Position numbers and translations under genes: made by a program
In this document: piece by piece, positions 1 through 10,925 of the stretch
How positions within the stretch are numbered: the stretch's first letter is position 1
How the letters are laid out: each line of letters starts with the position of its first letter
Notes under the pieces: model-generated
Told to the model about the DNA's origin: nothing
Seen by the model: the letters and a program-made list of their open reading frames with translations, nothing else
The model's database searches: none
Source: Lepidonotus clava
Lineage: Eukaryota; Annelida; Polychaeta; Phyllodocida; Polynoidae
Assembly (NCBI GenBank): GCA_936440205.1
Contig: OW387146.1
Span: forward strand, 24,428,458-24,492,457
Direction: 5' to 3'
DNA: 64,000 nucleotides

Positions 1-610
1 AACAGTGACTGGTAGCTAGCACATCACAAACAGCTTCTTGGATAGCTTTCTCTTTTCTCATCTTATTGCTTTGTTTCTCTTTCTGCAGGGCTATTTCTTC
101 TCTTTGTACTGAAGAAAAGTGTTGTGCCTTAGTGAGCCATGGTAAAGCTTTCAATTAGACCTTCATCAAGCTTACTTATCAACCATGATAGGTCATTTTC
201 GGTCTTGGGTCTAACCTTTTGTAACCACAGATACATAAATTGATATACATAACTGATCATGAATGTTTCAACCTTGTATAGCATATTTACAACCTTCCAA
301 TATACTTCGTCAAATATGCAGATAAGGATATCAAACCACCAACTAAATACAAAAACATATAGTTAAACAGATACATGTGCATTTAGCTGGATTCAACATT
401 CCTTCCTACCACCATGGTTCAAAGGCCAATTACTAATTACAAAGTAATTGACCCCCTTTGAACCAAACAGAATATCAAGAATCCAGCAAAAATCAACACA
501 CACACTGATCCTATAAACCATATAGTATTGAAACAATCAATACATGCTTCATTTCATCTTGAGGAATGAAATTGTCAGTCCTACCAAACATCTTCCGGGC
601 ATCATGCCAC
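1..610. other. no gene seen
   Basis: AT-rich sequence with no convincing coding frame, splice pattern or inverted-repeat element. It runs into the minisatellite that follows. It may be retroelement or intronic sequence belonging to something left of the window. Confidence 0.5.
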
Positions 611-1062
611 CCAATTATACACAAACAAAAAGGGGATCCCACCTCGCTACCACCCTCTAATACACAAACAGTAGGGGAGTCCATCTTGCTTCCACCCTAG
701 AATACAAAAACAAAAGGGGAGCCCATTTTGCTTCCACCCTAGAACACACACAATATAGTAAGGGGGCCCATCTTGCTACCACCCTCCTTAGAATTTATCA
801 TCATATCTAGGGTAGGGGAGCCCATCTTGCTACCACCCTCCTTAGAATTAAACCACATATCTAGGGTAGGGGAGCCCATCTTGCTACCACCCTCCTTAGA
901 ATTAAACCACATATCTAGGGTAGGAGAGCCCGTCTTGCTACCACCCTCCTTAGAATTAAACTGCATATCTAGGTTAGGGGAGCCCGTCTTGCTACCACCC
1001 TCCTTAGAATTAAACTACATATCTAGGGTAGGGGAGCCCATCTTATCACCCTAAAATACAAT
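611..1062. repeat. GGGGAGCCCATCTTGC minisatellite, 54-bp main unit
   Basis: Tandem units each contain a GGGGAGCCCATCTTGCTACC-like segment followed by TTAGAATTAAA and ATCTAGGGTA. From about 771 the spacing is a clean 54 bp; the 611-770 part has shorter, diverged units. Because 54 is a multiple of three, long frames stay open on both strands and translate into 18-residue repeats; these are not genes. A related array with shorter units lies at 13255-13520, which suggests both belong to the same retroelement family or its flanks. Confidence 0.9.
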
Positions 1063-1070
1063 GCTAATGT

Positions 1071-1390
1071 AGATCCTATTTTCATATTGAGTGGAATCTA
1101 ACTAGAATCAGAGTAAGGCAGAGTTCACATCGTACACCTTATTTTACAGACTATACTGCCAATATAACATCATCACATATATACTACCAACCTTAAATGG
1201 GAGAGGCAGCTTCTATCAGTGTACCTTTCTACCTCATTTGCATAGAAAATACACAAACATGCAAATTCCTTTAATGCAGTAAATAAAGATAATAATGATA
1301 TTCATCAGAGAATCATAAAAAGTACATGTATGTAAATTAATGAAGCCTCAAGGGCAGACTCTGACCCGACAGGTCTTCCCTAACTTCTTT
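1071..1390. mobile_element. LTR-like block, retroelement fossil flank
   Basis: The segment around 1195-1250 (GAGAGGCAGCTTCTATCAG followed by GTACCTTTCTACC) recurs in diverged form near 13690-13740 and 16235-16285. Two of the three copies sit next to the same minisatellite family. The simplest reading is three partial copies of one LTR or untranslated region. No coding content is seen. Confidence 0.4.
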
Positions 1391-1454
1391 GCATCATTGC
1401 CACAATATTATAATCAAACTAATCAAAACTCAGTTCGTTCTCCATGTTGGAGGA

Positions 1455-1618
1455 GCTATGGCATGTCCCAACATAACTGTAATGCCCAAAGTCACCTCTA
1501 GGGGAGGTAGAGTCTATGGCATGCCCCAATATAACTGTAATGCTCAAAGTCACCTACAGGGGAGGAAGAGTCTATGGCATGCCCTAATGTAACTGTAATG
1601 CTCAAAGTCATTTCTGTA
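1455..1618. repeat. 58-bp tandem repeat, about three copies
   Basis: Units beginning CTATGGCATG recur at about 1456, 1514 and 1572, and each carries AACTGTAATGC and CAAAGTCA. The copies differ by a few substitutions. It lies between the minisatellite and an LTR-like fragment and probably belongs to the same retroelement debris. Confidence 0.8.
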
Positions 1619-1684
1619 AGAGATTGGACCATGTCACGCCCTAAATTAGTCCATATAGTCCTTCCCTCTCATAATACTGAGGGA

Positions 1685-1990
1685 AATGTCGCGTCGTGGT
1701 CGCCACTGTAAACTTTAGAGTGGTCTCTAAGGCCCCATAAGGATACTTGTAGAAATAATTGAAGACAAGAGACCAGTGTGAACTCTGTGAGAGTTGAGTG
1801 AAGGCTGAGGAGCTGAGAGAACAGCCCTCAATTTTATACTGAAGCTGAACATAGGCCCACAGCTGTCAAAAAATAAATGCAATGACCTCCATGAACTTGA
1901 ATGCTCACATTCCAGTTCATGGAGGTCATTGCATTTATTTGAGACGTGTTGCTGTTTTCAAGCTTTCAAATTCCCTTCCTTAACTTCTTC
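1685..1990 (-). mobile_element. Ty3/Gypsy-type LTR 3' part with primer-site-like end, fossil
   Basis: Read on the minus strand there is a TATA box (GTATAAAA, about 1834-1841). It is followed by roughly 130 nt ending in TTTACA and then TGGCGACCACGACGCGAC (about 1685-1702), which looks like the primer-binding site that follows a Gypsy 5' LTR. The upstream U3-like part contains the large hairpin at 1871-1940. The expected gag does not follow directly, so this is a fragment. The family call rests on the LTR-end layout only. Confidence 0.45.
1871..1940. repeat. 70-bp near-perfect hairpin
   Basis: The 27-bp arms at 1871-1897 and 1914-1940 are exact reverse complements. Inside them, after one mismatched pair, GAATG (1899-1903) pairs with CATTC (1908-1912) around a four-base CTCA loop. 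Of the 33 possible pairs 32 match. No other copy is seen in the window. Confidence 0.95.
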
Positions 1991-2064
1991 AAGTATTTGT
2001 TCCATTCTGGACATGGCAGGCTACAAGTCCAGAAAGGGGTTTGGTTGAGGAACATTAGATTTTT

Positions 2065-2746
2065 TCAGACCCCTACCTCCATGGGTTCCTCTTGCTGGTC
2101 ACACCTGGCTGGTACCTCAGCAATACTCACTGTATGGACTGTAGCACCAGCACCTTCTATTGCCTGTGGTCTCTTAGCGAAGGTCTCAAATCTTATCTTC
2201 GAGTCCATAAGGCTAGAAACAAACAACCGAGCAAGATTTTCTTGTACCATTTCACTGTTAGTGTGCTTCAGAGTGAGCCTTATTGACTGCCAACAGGATG
2301 TTTTGGCCATGGGTCTGCACATCCTCATACGGCTTTTGAAAAATGTTCTCTAACTTAGCCCTTTGTTGTTGCTCCTCCTCCTCCAAGGATGACAGATAGG
2401 CCCTTGCAATTTCAGCCTTTATACCAGCCCAGGTTTGGCCCTCTTGGGACTGAAATTCTAACTAGCTACATATAATTTCAGTTAAAGGCCCCACAGCTAG
2501 ACAACCCACTAATTCTGTGGTGAGGGCATCTGTGGCACTGCAGTAGTTAACAGCCCAGTCTGTTGCTTCCATCCATTCCTTTAGTGCTTCCTTATTATTG
2601 CCATCTGCAGTGCCAATGTAAGTACCATGCCTTTCTAGCCGCTTCTGGAGCTGACTTGTAGCCATTAAAATGATTTGTTGATCAGCTGCAGATAATTGTG
2701 GGTTCTGGTCCAGGTTCTGAGTCACGTCCTGACCTCCCCCATCCAT
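2065..2746 (-). mobile_element. Gypsy-type gag-like fossil
   Basis: Minus-strand frames encode soluble, Gln- and Glu-rich sequence typical of retroelement gag N-terminal regions, in at least two pieces (about 2746-2462 and 2328-2065). It has several breaks and is not functional as it stands. No zinc knuckle is recognised. It lies beside the LTR-like fragment at 1685-1990, and the association is inferred from position. Confidence 0.4.
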
Positions 2747-2749
2747 TAT

Positions 2750-3368
2750 GAATTATTTCTGTGATGTGAAGGAAATAACCACAACGAATAGGGTTTGAGA
2801 TACCTGCATTCAAAGTTTGAAAAACAAATCTATCTCAAGCCCCACTTTTGATTAGCTTTCTAGTTTTCACACCTCTACTCAAAACTTCTCCGGCCACTAG
2901 GAAATGATAATAGCACAGGGTTGAAGTATATCTCATATTAAAGAGGAGACTCTGAGCCTTCCAACAATATAAAATGTAAGTCTCTCTGGTAATTTGGAGC
3001 TACGATATTAGACTTCAAAGTTTTGAAAAATTAAACACCAATTTTGCCAAGTTTCTTACTGCATTTTGCTAACTTCCCTGCAGTTTCCTAGCAATCATAC
3101 CAGCCCCACAGGTAAACATCCAGCAAAACACCTCTCAAAATGTCCTCCTATGTGTGGTTGGTGTTGTCAGCAGAACTTGGTAGTTAGGTAGCATACCGAG
3201 TCAATCAAATTTGCCAACAAATGTTCCATCAGAATTGAGTTCTATTGTATGACAGAAGAGTCATGAGCAGAGAACAAAAACCATTTCTAGGGGCAATATA
3301 GAGCTTCTGTCACAGCCCGATAAGGGTTGATAGTGGGGGGAGAAAGAGGTCTACTTGTATCTGGGGGT
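2750..3368. other. no gene seen
   Basis: No supported coding frame, RNA gene or element terminus. It lies between gag-like and envelope-like fossil pieces and is probably non-coding or decayed retroelement sequence. Confidence 0.4.
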
Positions 3369-4969
3369 TCAATGGGAGCAGGGGGTGCTGCAGGTGAAGC
3401 TGCCACCACAATAGTATTGTTTGACCACTGGTTTATTGTTTTCAGGAGGTTGAGGGGTTACAGGGGAAGGGATTGTGAAAGATAAAGTTGGCTCTACTGA
3501 ACGCTGGTGGTTTATTTTAATAGTAGTTGTGGTAGTGGTGTTTATAGGGGTTGTGAACTGACCCACAGTACACCAGCCAGTCTGGACCAGGTTGCCTGGT
3601 AACCCTACCCAGAGACAAACGGCTTTCAGGCAGCTCAATAGGCTTAGGTAACCGTATCAGTGGAATACTAATGGCCCCAGGTGGCTAATGGGTATTCCGA
3701 AACCCTCATCTCGGCACAAACAACTTTCCCATTAATTTTATCTAGCCATTCCACATATAACGCAGAAAACCTTTACCTATACCCATTATAATATAGCTAA
3801 TATTATTGCACTACTCTAGTGCACTACATAGCCCCTTTTTTTCCCTTAACACAACAAAACTTTCGATAGACCAGAACCAAACATAATACAACCAAGACAA
3901 CAAAACCAATATCTCCCACTGAAGATCCAATATGAACTCTATATGGGAAATAATTTCAATCCATGCAAGAAACCCACACAGTCCTCCGGGACAAACAATG
4001 GGCTAGATATTGTATTTAAAGCTGAATGGTTTTGTCCAATTAAATGCCTCAAATGTCCATCCCCAAGGGGAAGTGGGTAATAGCTAATTTGAAAATGAAG
4101 GTACTTTTATATGGCCAAACCGATGAGGACTGACCTGAATACTAGTTGGTCTTCTGTTTTATGAAGTAAGGTTATAAGGGTGTGCCGGTAATACCTAGAT
4201 GGTGGAGCAGTATTGCGTCCTCTCTGGTGGAGTTCATGTAGGATACCATGCAGGTATGGCAACGGAACATCATCAGTTAGGTAGGTCAGTGCTTGGTTCA
4301 CTAAGGGATGAGGTACAGCAAAAATGATCGCTGGGTTTTGATCCCCTGCTGTTTGCCCGCCCTGTCACCTTCATCTCATAGATTCGATCACCAAAGACAG
4401 AATTCGTCCCAACTGGTTTTCGTTGTGAAAATGACCCTGGCTGTCAGTACGGCGTAAAACACCCAACACTCGCTCACTCACTCAGTTAGGTAACCCTGTT
4501 CCACTGTAATAGCTGTTGGTGGAACACATCAAGTTGTAAATATTGGTGGACAGCAAGGTCAACAAAATTGAGGGTAAGGTCCATACATCTTCTGATGTGT
4601 ATGCAACTGACTGTTTTGTCAAGGCTTTCTATAAGATATAAGGTAGCCTGTTCTTTGTTTGAAATATTCTGGGTGTCATTTTGCAAGTCGGCAATGTCCA
4701 GATGGTTTTTTATATGGTAGATATGCATCTGGTTCATGACTGAAATCAAGTCTGCTCGCCCCTGTGACTGTTGTACTGCTGCCACCAGACCATCCACCTG
4801 TCTGTGTTGTGGTGCCAAACAGTGAATTGCTTAGATTGCCAATGAAATCGAGGGGAGAAAGTCTGGCTCTGGTCCTTCCGGGCAACGAGTTTAAGAGCCT
4901 GGTACTGTCCGCTGTATATGCAAGGTCAGACAGGTGATCAGTCCATAATCTGACATAACCTCTCCTCAC
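3369..4969 (-). mobile_element. envelope-like region of an LTR retroelement, fossil
   Basis: Minus-strand pieces include a segment at about 4818-4486 with heptad-like, coiled-coil-prone sequence (QQSQGRADLISVMNQ), and a Thr/Pro-rich, mucin-like piece at about 3638-3369 (INTTTTTTIKINHQ). A sister copy of the coiled-coil part lies at 8184-7747. The region lies 3' of the integrase pieces, as an env-like third gene would. It is broken in several places. The envelope assignment is inference from position and coiled coil, not from a recognised fusion domain. Confidence 0.4.
4291..4492 (+). mobile_element. SINE-like element with CACTC tail
   Basis: A copy of a short repeat that recurs at 7575-7745 and 12928-13215. 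It carries the shared words CTAAGGGATGAGGTACAGC, TGTTTGCCCGCCCTGTCACC, ACGGCGTAAA and a CTCACTCACTCA tail. Other copies extend further 5' into a tRNA-like B-box sequence, so this one is 5'-truncated. No coding content. Confidence 0.65.
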
Positions 4970-5276
4970 CTGACCTAGCTGGTGCAGATAAGAGATTGTC
5001 TCCTTAAAGTGACTAACCCAGGCATCAATATTAGGTTGCTCAGGTCAGTGCACTACAACGGCCACTGATATCGCCATCTCGTCACCAGCACTCCTTCCTC
5101 TTTAAACAAGCCATCTACTAGGCCAAAGCCGAAAAGAAGTAACAAACAAAGTGGAGACATCTTCGCTTCTCAGCTTGGATCTCTTCAGGTTCTGGTGCCA
5201 GTCTTTTGGTCAGTGGACAAGGAGCCCAGTATTGATTATGTTTTGTGGCAACCCTAGATCTTAATACGTGATTAGG

Positions 5277-7320
5277 TCATTTTTGTGCCACATACAACGT
5301 TTCCCGGGGTAACCTAGACCCCTTGTTATCGGAGTGCTCACTGGGTTCAGCAGGTTTCTTCAACCCCTCCCTTTCTATCGCCAGGCAGGCTTGTGCTCTT
5401 GTCACTACACCGGTTTTCTTTTGGGGCTGGTCGAGACCGGGTTCCTGGGTAGTGGGTGCTGGTGTAAGTTCTGTCTCCTCGTCCAGCACTAATACCTGCT
5501 CAGGATGTCTCTCCGAGATTTGTAGGCCCTTCTGGGTGTAGTCATTCAATGGCTCACACAGTAGATCTCCCACGGAGCCACTGCCTGATATGGGAATATT
5601 AGGCATAAGGGCAACCTGCCAAGGACGTTGTTTGCCCTTTCGCTTAGCCCTTGTTTGACAAATGTGAAGGGCGTCCCATTCCCCATCTGGGTCTACCAAT
5701 TTAACCTTTTCACGATTTACTTTACATTCCCTTCCACTTTCATGGATCACAGTGATGACAGGGTCTTGTATTCCAGCAACAATATAGCCACGGTCCCGCT
5801 TAGGGTCTAAAGTCCTACTCTCATTCTCTAAGAGTACAACAGAGTCCCCCATGGAGCTCACCTTCCCTAGCTTGCTTTTCTAATCTTGCCTTATTGCAGG
5901 GTTCGAAATTAACGTCAGCCCGTCAGCCCCAGACTGATTGTTTTGAATCAGGGCTGACAAATTTTGAGAAAATTACATTCAAATCAGCCCCGATTTATTT
6001 ACACCTGTAATACATTGTAGTATGTCCGGGCTGACAGCAAGAAAAGTTAATTTCGAACCCTGTTATTGTATCTCCAACTCTTCTCTGTCCTCTTTGCAGC
6101 TTCTTTAAAAGCAGCACAGAGTTCCAAGAGTCGGGTCCCTAGAATGTTTTCTTGGACACCTCCAGGAGCAGGGAATATCTTCTCAAAAGGAACTTTTGGC
6201 CTCTATCCTAAAGTCAAAAAAATAAAGAGTCAAACCTGTGACAACAGAAGTATATACCCTATGAGCCCACAATGTAGGGCCAAGATGATCTTCCCACTCG
6301 CCAGGCCTCACATTCACAAGCATTTGGAGTATTGCCTTGAAGGTCTGATGAGACCGTTCAATTTTACCATTTGTCTGCAGATGGAATGGAGAGGAATCTC
6401 TCACATCAACCCCAAGACTTTTAAGGTAACCTTTAACAAGACAATTTTTGAATTCGAGACCCTGGTCCGTGATAATGACCTCTGGGGGACCAAATCTAGG
6501 GATGTACTCAGATGATAGGTACCGCTGGACACATTTGGCAGTCCAGGTTTTACAGTGGCTAACCTCTACCCAACCAGTACAGTCGGTCTATCAATGTTAG
6601 AATATGTTTGTTGTCATGTCTGGATTCAGGAAAAGGTCGACACATATCCATGCCAACAATTGCCAAGTGTATTGCATCATAGAACTGTACGGAGCCCCTA
6701 ACTAGCTCCTGCATTGCCACAGCAAGCTTCGACCCAATCATGCTTAAGCCAGCCTGGAACCCTGAATACAACCCATCATTAAACTTGGCTGAACTATCCA
6801 GCTTATCATAAGCCGCTTCGGGTATTCTAGGAGGGATTAAACAAGGTAAATTAGACGGAACCAAAACTACTTTTTTAGCCTCGGTAAAAGCGTCTTCCGT
6901 CATAGGTGTTTTAAACAACCCCTGAATATACTCCGCTAAATGCGGGTCTTTGAGAGGGTCGCCTAAAACCTTTGGGGGTTTCAGTTTCGCAGCTTTTGCC
7001 GCATAAATGGAGGGAACCTCTCACTACATTTCTATGATTGCATCATAGGCATAGCAGTAGGTGGGGGGTCTATCTCTTCTAGTGCAATTAACCACGCACC
7101 GAGCACATTTAGATAACGTTTGATACACCTCTTTCCTCATCTTAGGCCATTTGTAGGCCTCCAGTATTCGATCCATGGTTTTTAGCATTCCCTGGTGGCC
7201 AACCTCTGTATGGGCCCGCCTGATAACATTGTATCTAATGCTAGGGAGTAGAACTAACCTGGGATATTCTCGTTTACCTGGTGGTGGAACTAGAGTATAT
7301 AGTAGCCCATTATGCATGGC
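5277..7320 (-). mobile_element. Ty3/Gypsy-type integrase region, fossil
   Basis: Reading 7320 to 5277 on the minus strand, the first piece (about 7317-7024) has the HHCC zinc-binding integrase N-terminus, with VIRRAHTEVGHQGMLKTMD followed by a CARC pair. Core-domain pieces lie at about 6918-6559 and 6404-6183 (QTNGKIERSHQTFKAIL). A C-terminal extension lies at 5861-5277. The order matches the 3' end of Gypsy pol, with env-like sequence following. It contains several breaks and a MITE inserted at 5897-6062. A sister C-terminal extension lies at 8500-8159. Confidence 0.75.
5897..6062. mobile_element. 166-bp MITE, CAGGGTTCGAAATTAAC termini
   Basis: The terminal inverted repeats are CAGGGTTCGAAATTAAC on the left and its exact complement on the right (17 bp). 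The flanking duplication is TTATTG (5891-5896 and 6063-6068). Internal GGGCTGACA/TCAGCCC motifs occur in both orientations. It sits inside the integrase fossil and so is younger than it. A longer relative is at 33304-33652. The ends resemble hAT elements, but the duplication is six bases rather than eight, so the superfamily is left open. Confidence 0.85.
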
Positions 7321-7574
7321 GTACGATGCAGTTCCTGGTAATAGTTGTCAATTTCACCACAGACATGTTCTACTGACCTTGTTTAAGACAGTGACATCAC
7401 AGATGTTATTCATTATGTAAAGGGCTTCGGGCCGTCTATATTGAAAGAGATTTGACATTTTCAGCAAGGCCTCATGAAGTGTCAAAACCATAGGGGAACT
7501 GTGGTGGGGCTTTTGCTCCTGGGAAGAATATAGGCCCCCAGTAGCCCCTGCTGATTGTATAAGGCGATGATAGG

Positions 7575-7745
7575 GGGAACCCTGCACTGACCAAGTGGTT
7601 CTTTAGGTTCAATTCCTGGTTGGGGTTTGGTTCACTAAGGGATGAGGTACAGCAAAAATGATTTCCAGGTTTTGATCCCCTGCTGTTTGCCCGCCCTGTC
7701 ACCTTCATCTCATAGATACAATCACGAAAGACAGAATTTGTCTAC
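7575..7745 (+). mobile_element. SINE-like element with tRNA-type B box
   Basis: GGTTCAATTCC (7606-7616) matches an RNA polymerase III B box. It is followed by the shared body (GGGATGAGGTACAGCAAAAA, then TGTTTGCCCGCCCTGTCACC). The tail seen in other copies is missing here. It lies between the integrase pieces and the second retroelement fossil. Confidence 0.65.
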
Positions 7746-7746
7746 C

Positions 7747-8500
7747 CTATCTTACCAGCGCCTGCACCCTTTGTAAGTTTCGCTGAACCCTTGCAGACAG
7801 TTCTCTGGAGACATTCTGAAGAACCGCAATATCCATCCTATTTTCCTGGAGATAATGGCGAGTTTGATTAAGTACGGACACCATGTCACCCCCTTGAATG
7901 GTAAGAGCATCCATGTGGTCCTGTGACTGTTGGATGGCCAATAATAGCACATCTATTTGTGCCTTGGTGGCTGTTCCAAAAAAGGCCAAAAAAGTTTGTA
8001 GAGCTGCCAGAGAGGGCCGGTCTTCTAGGGTGTTGACTTGGTCTGGGACTTGTGAGTTGGGTGATTGAGGTAGTTCTCGCAGTTGATCGCCTTCTGTGGA
8101 CTGCCAATCTACCCATTGGTCACCTTCTGTGGACTGCAAAGGTATTTGGGGTGCATTGTTATTTACCCCTTTTTGCTTTGGCACAGTTTTGCACAGTAGG
8201 CTCAGCAGCTGGAAGAAAAGGTTTTACAACAACATGCATTCCCTGTCTTTTGCTCCAACCTGCTCGTGTTTGTCTTACCCACAGGACATCCCAGTCTGCC
8301 TGTGTATCCACCAACCTAACCTTTTCCCTATTTACCACCCTCTTACAATTGTATGGGCCCGCTGCCATAACCACAATTACCATATAGCCATGATCCCATT
8401 TGGGGTCCAAGGGTGTCGGATTGTATCGCCGACTATTCTCTGTGTTTACTGCAGCCTCACAGAAGGTATTTGTCAGTTCCTGCAGCCTTTTCCCTAGCAT
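7747..8500 (-). mobile_element. second copy of env-like and pol-tail segments, fossil
   Basis: Minus-strand sequence at 8500-8159 resembles the pol C-terminal extension at 5861-5277; both contain a VNREKV(K/R)LVD motif followed by WD. The sequence at 8184-7747 resembles the coiled-coil env-like piece at 4818-4486; both contain QQSQ and a (V)xNQ..Y heptad region. Two related but diverged elements of one family are therefore present. The fossil is partial. Confidence 0.55.
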
Positions 8501-8989
8501 TTCCTCCTCACAACTCCTAACCCCTGGAAATATTTCCGGATGATTATCTGTTTCGATTCATACTTGTCAACGATATAGACATAGGCTGAAAATGCCTCTT
8601 TGCCTTGATTCCTTACGATCCTACCTAATTTCCTAGAAAAAGCTTTAGAAACTTGATACACCTTGGTGGTGCACATGTCATTACAATACTTCCTACATAA
8701 TATGTAAACATTCCATTGACCTCCATGTGAAGCGTATCTCTAATACAACCACTTTCAAAATGAAGGTTTGTAAATTTAGAAAGTGAACTGAAACTGACTG
8801 CTGAGGGAATATCTAGAAGAGAAAAGAATTTCACTGAACAATTCATGTTAGGGGTCCCAATCCTAAAATAGACATTAATTTTGTAGTTTGTACATCTGGT
8901 TCTTCAGAGATGTCAAAACAAAGTTAGTGGCCTATGCCCTTAGTACACCAGAGCAATCTACAGATTTGATAATTGATTAATTTAAAAAA
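8501..8989. other. no gene seen
   Basis: Short frames only, with no recognisable motif. It separates two retroelement fossils and is probably decayed element sequence. Confidence 0.4.
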
Positions 8990-10480
8990 TTAGCAGCGAT
9001 CAGCACTGGCTCAGGCCAATACGACGGTACAGTGGGACACCTTGCCTTGTTTTCAGTGGTTTTGTCGTTAGTACAGTGATTCAGTGGGGTTGATTGCTCC
9101 GGTACAGTGAGTTAGTTTATGAGGATCCGAATGCGGATCAGCTAGATTGGTTTCTATTTGCCTTTTCCGTTCCCAAACCCCGACTCAGTGTCCTTTTTAC
9201 CGTTGTCATTGAACTTCTTGGTACGACATCCCTTAAGGGGGTGGGGCTGCATCTCACATTTGTTTGACAAACAATAGGTACATATATGAAGTTGACGATA
9301 CCCGTTATTGATGTGATCTTCAGAATGGGAACAATTACCTGTTTGGAATTGCCTACAGGGAGGGCCCGCCTTAGCAGCGCGCATGGTATCGGACATCTTG
9401 TAACCCTTGTCTGACTTGTCAGGCTTAGCAGAAGCCTTATCGTGGGCAACTCGGACGTGTGAGTACTGTGTCTGTAACTGATCGATCTCATAGGAATCAG
9501 ACCACTGTAGTCTGCCCTGCGAGATGCGGGTAATGACCTCCTCAGACCATGCCCTTACCGAGTCCCACTCATACTGTTTAGCGTCTTCAGTCAGTTTTTC
9601 AAGGTGGAGATTCATGTAATACACATCTTCATCCAGCGGCTCTTTTGCTTTGATTAATTGAATCATGCCCCAGAGGTATTCTGCTAACGAGAGCTCTCCC
9701 AGGCTGGTTTTTTGTTTTTTGGACCCTCGATTAACTAGCTGATGGGGAAAGAAAGCATGCTTACCCAGACCCATGGCGTTGGCTGTAAATGGGGTGGCCA
9801 CCGCCTGGACCAGTGTCGCCCTCGAGGTCGTGCAGTGTAGGCGGTTGGTTCCACGTGTTGAGAGGAGTGACGCCCGCCGGCTGGAAGCTAAGGCCACCCA
9901 TGTGGCCTTTTGGGGCCTGTTGCCTCGACCAGGTTGGTGGCTGTGGCCATAGTTGAGATAGTTGTCCGGTGGTGTTGTGTCGTGCGCGTGGTCCGGGCTG
10001 GTCGTAGCCCTGACCAGGACTGCTCACGTGTTGCCCTGCAGACTGCCCGGCGCCCGCGTGGTGTGTCGGTAGCCCTGGTCTTGCGGTTGGGGCAGTCGTT
10101 GCCGCCAACACTCCCGCGTCAGTGAAGTTATCTGTAGCTGAACAGTCTATATCAATAGTGGCCTGGGCCATTTGAGCAATATTAGCCATACTGGCCTGAG
10201 GGGCCGACGCCGGCGTCTGTGCCGCCGTTGCCAAATTAGTAAGCAAGGCTGTAATGTTTGACAACTGACTGTCCACCCCACTCATCTGAGTTGTGAGGTT
10301 TGCAATAGCTTCAGCATTAGCGGCCACCGTGGGCCTTTTAGCCTTAGGAGGTGGTGGAATAAAATCCAACTCACCTGTTTGAGTGTCTGGCCCCACGGCG
10401 GCGGCAGCCCGGCGTTTCGGCGGCATGGTGCAGTGGTACAGGGGCCTGTAGTCGATCAGCGATCAGCACTGGCTGGGAGC
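8990..10480 (-). mobile_element. retroelement gag-like ORF region with Cys/His zinc motif, fossil
   Basis: On the minus strand a frame beginning at 10426 encodes a basic N-terminus (MPPKRRAAAAVG) and a low-complexity Ala/Pro/Gly region. An overlapping frame from about 9897 to 9154 encodes a Glu-rich segment and a Cys/His cluster (CRQFQTGNCSHS, then CTYCL and HPLKGC). Such clusters occur in ORF1/gag of DIRS-like and related retroelements; the family is uncertain. A GATCAGCACTGGCT word occurs near both edges (about 8999 and 10459), possibly part of the element's ends. It has at least one break. Base composition is more GC-rich than the neighbours. Confidence 0.5.
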
Positions 10481-10530
10481 GTTCAGAGGAGTGGTGCAGG
10501 TGGAGATCCAGCCCTCCTTATAAAGGGTGC

Positions 10531-10760
10531 CTGTGCCAGGCACAGGGTGGTACCAATACAGCCAGGGATCTGCTGGAGAGTGTAGAGTGGCCAGCAGAAC
10601 CAGTCCTAGGCTTGGAGAGTGAGGGTCCCTGCGCCAGGCGCAGGGTGGTACCAGTGGTGTAGGGTGGAGATTGCACAGCCAGGGATCTGCTGGAGAGTGT
10701 AGAGTGGCCAGCAGAACCAGTCCTAGGCTTGGAGAGTGAGGGTCCAGGGCAAAGGCTACT
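10531..10760. repeat. 117-bp tandem duplication with paired palindromes
   Basis: The segment from GCCAGGGATCTGCTGGAGAG through GGCTTGGAGAGTGAGGGTCC occurs at about 10561 and again at 10678. Each copy region is associated with a short palindrome: CTGTGCCAGGCACAG at 10531-10545 and CTGCGCCAGGCGCAG at 10629-10643. It lies just 5' (minus-strand sense) of the gag-like frame, so it may be that element's leader. Confidence 0.85.
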
Positions 10761-10925
10761 GGTAGAGATTGACAAGGTGATCTGTGAATGAGACTGACAT
10801 GAAGGTATGTCTGGGTCCAATTAATATCAATTTACAATTAATGTCCAATTTAAAAAATAAGCATAAAAATCATTGTGATTAACATCAAGGTTGATAAGAA
10901 AGTATAAGAAAGTTTTTGCATAAGC

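Noticed and set aside
739-1054. Open frames of 75-93 codons on both strands
   Set aside because: Products of the 54-bp minisatellite, whose period is a multiple of three.
6066-6515. 149-codon plus-strand frame
   Set aside because: Antisense shadow of the Gypsy integrase fossil.
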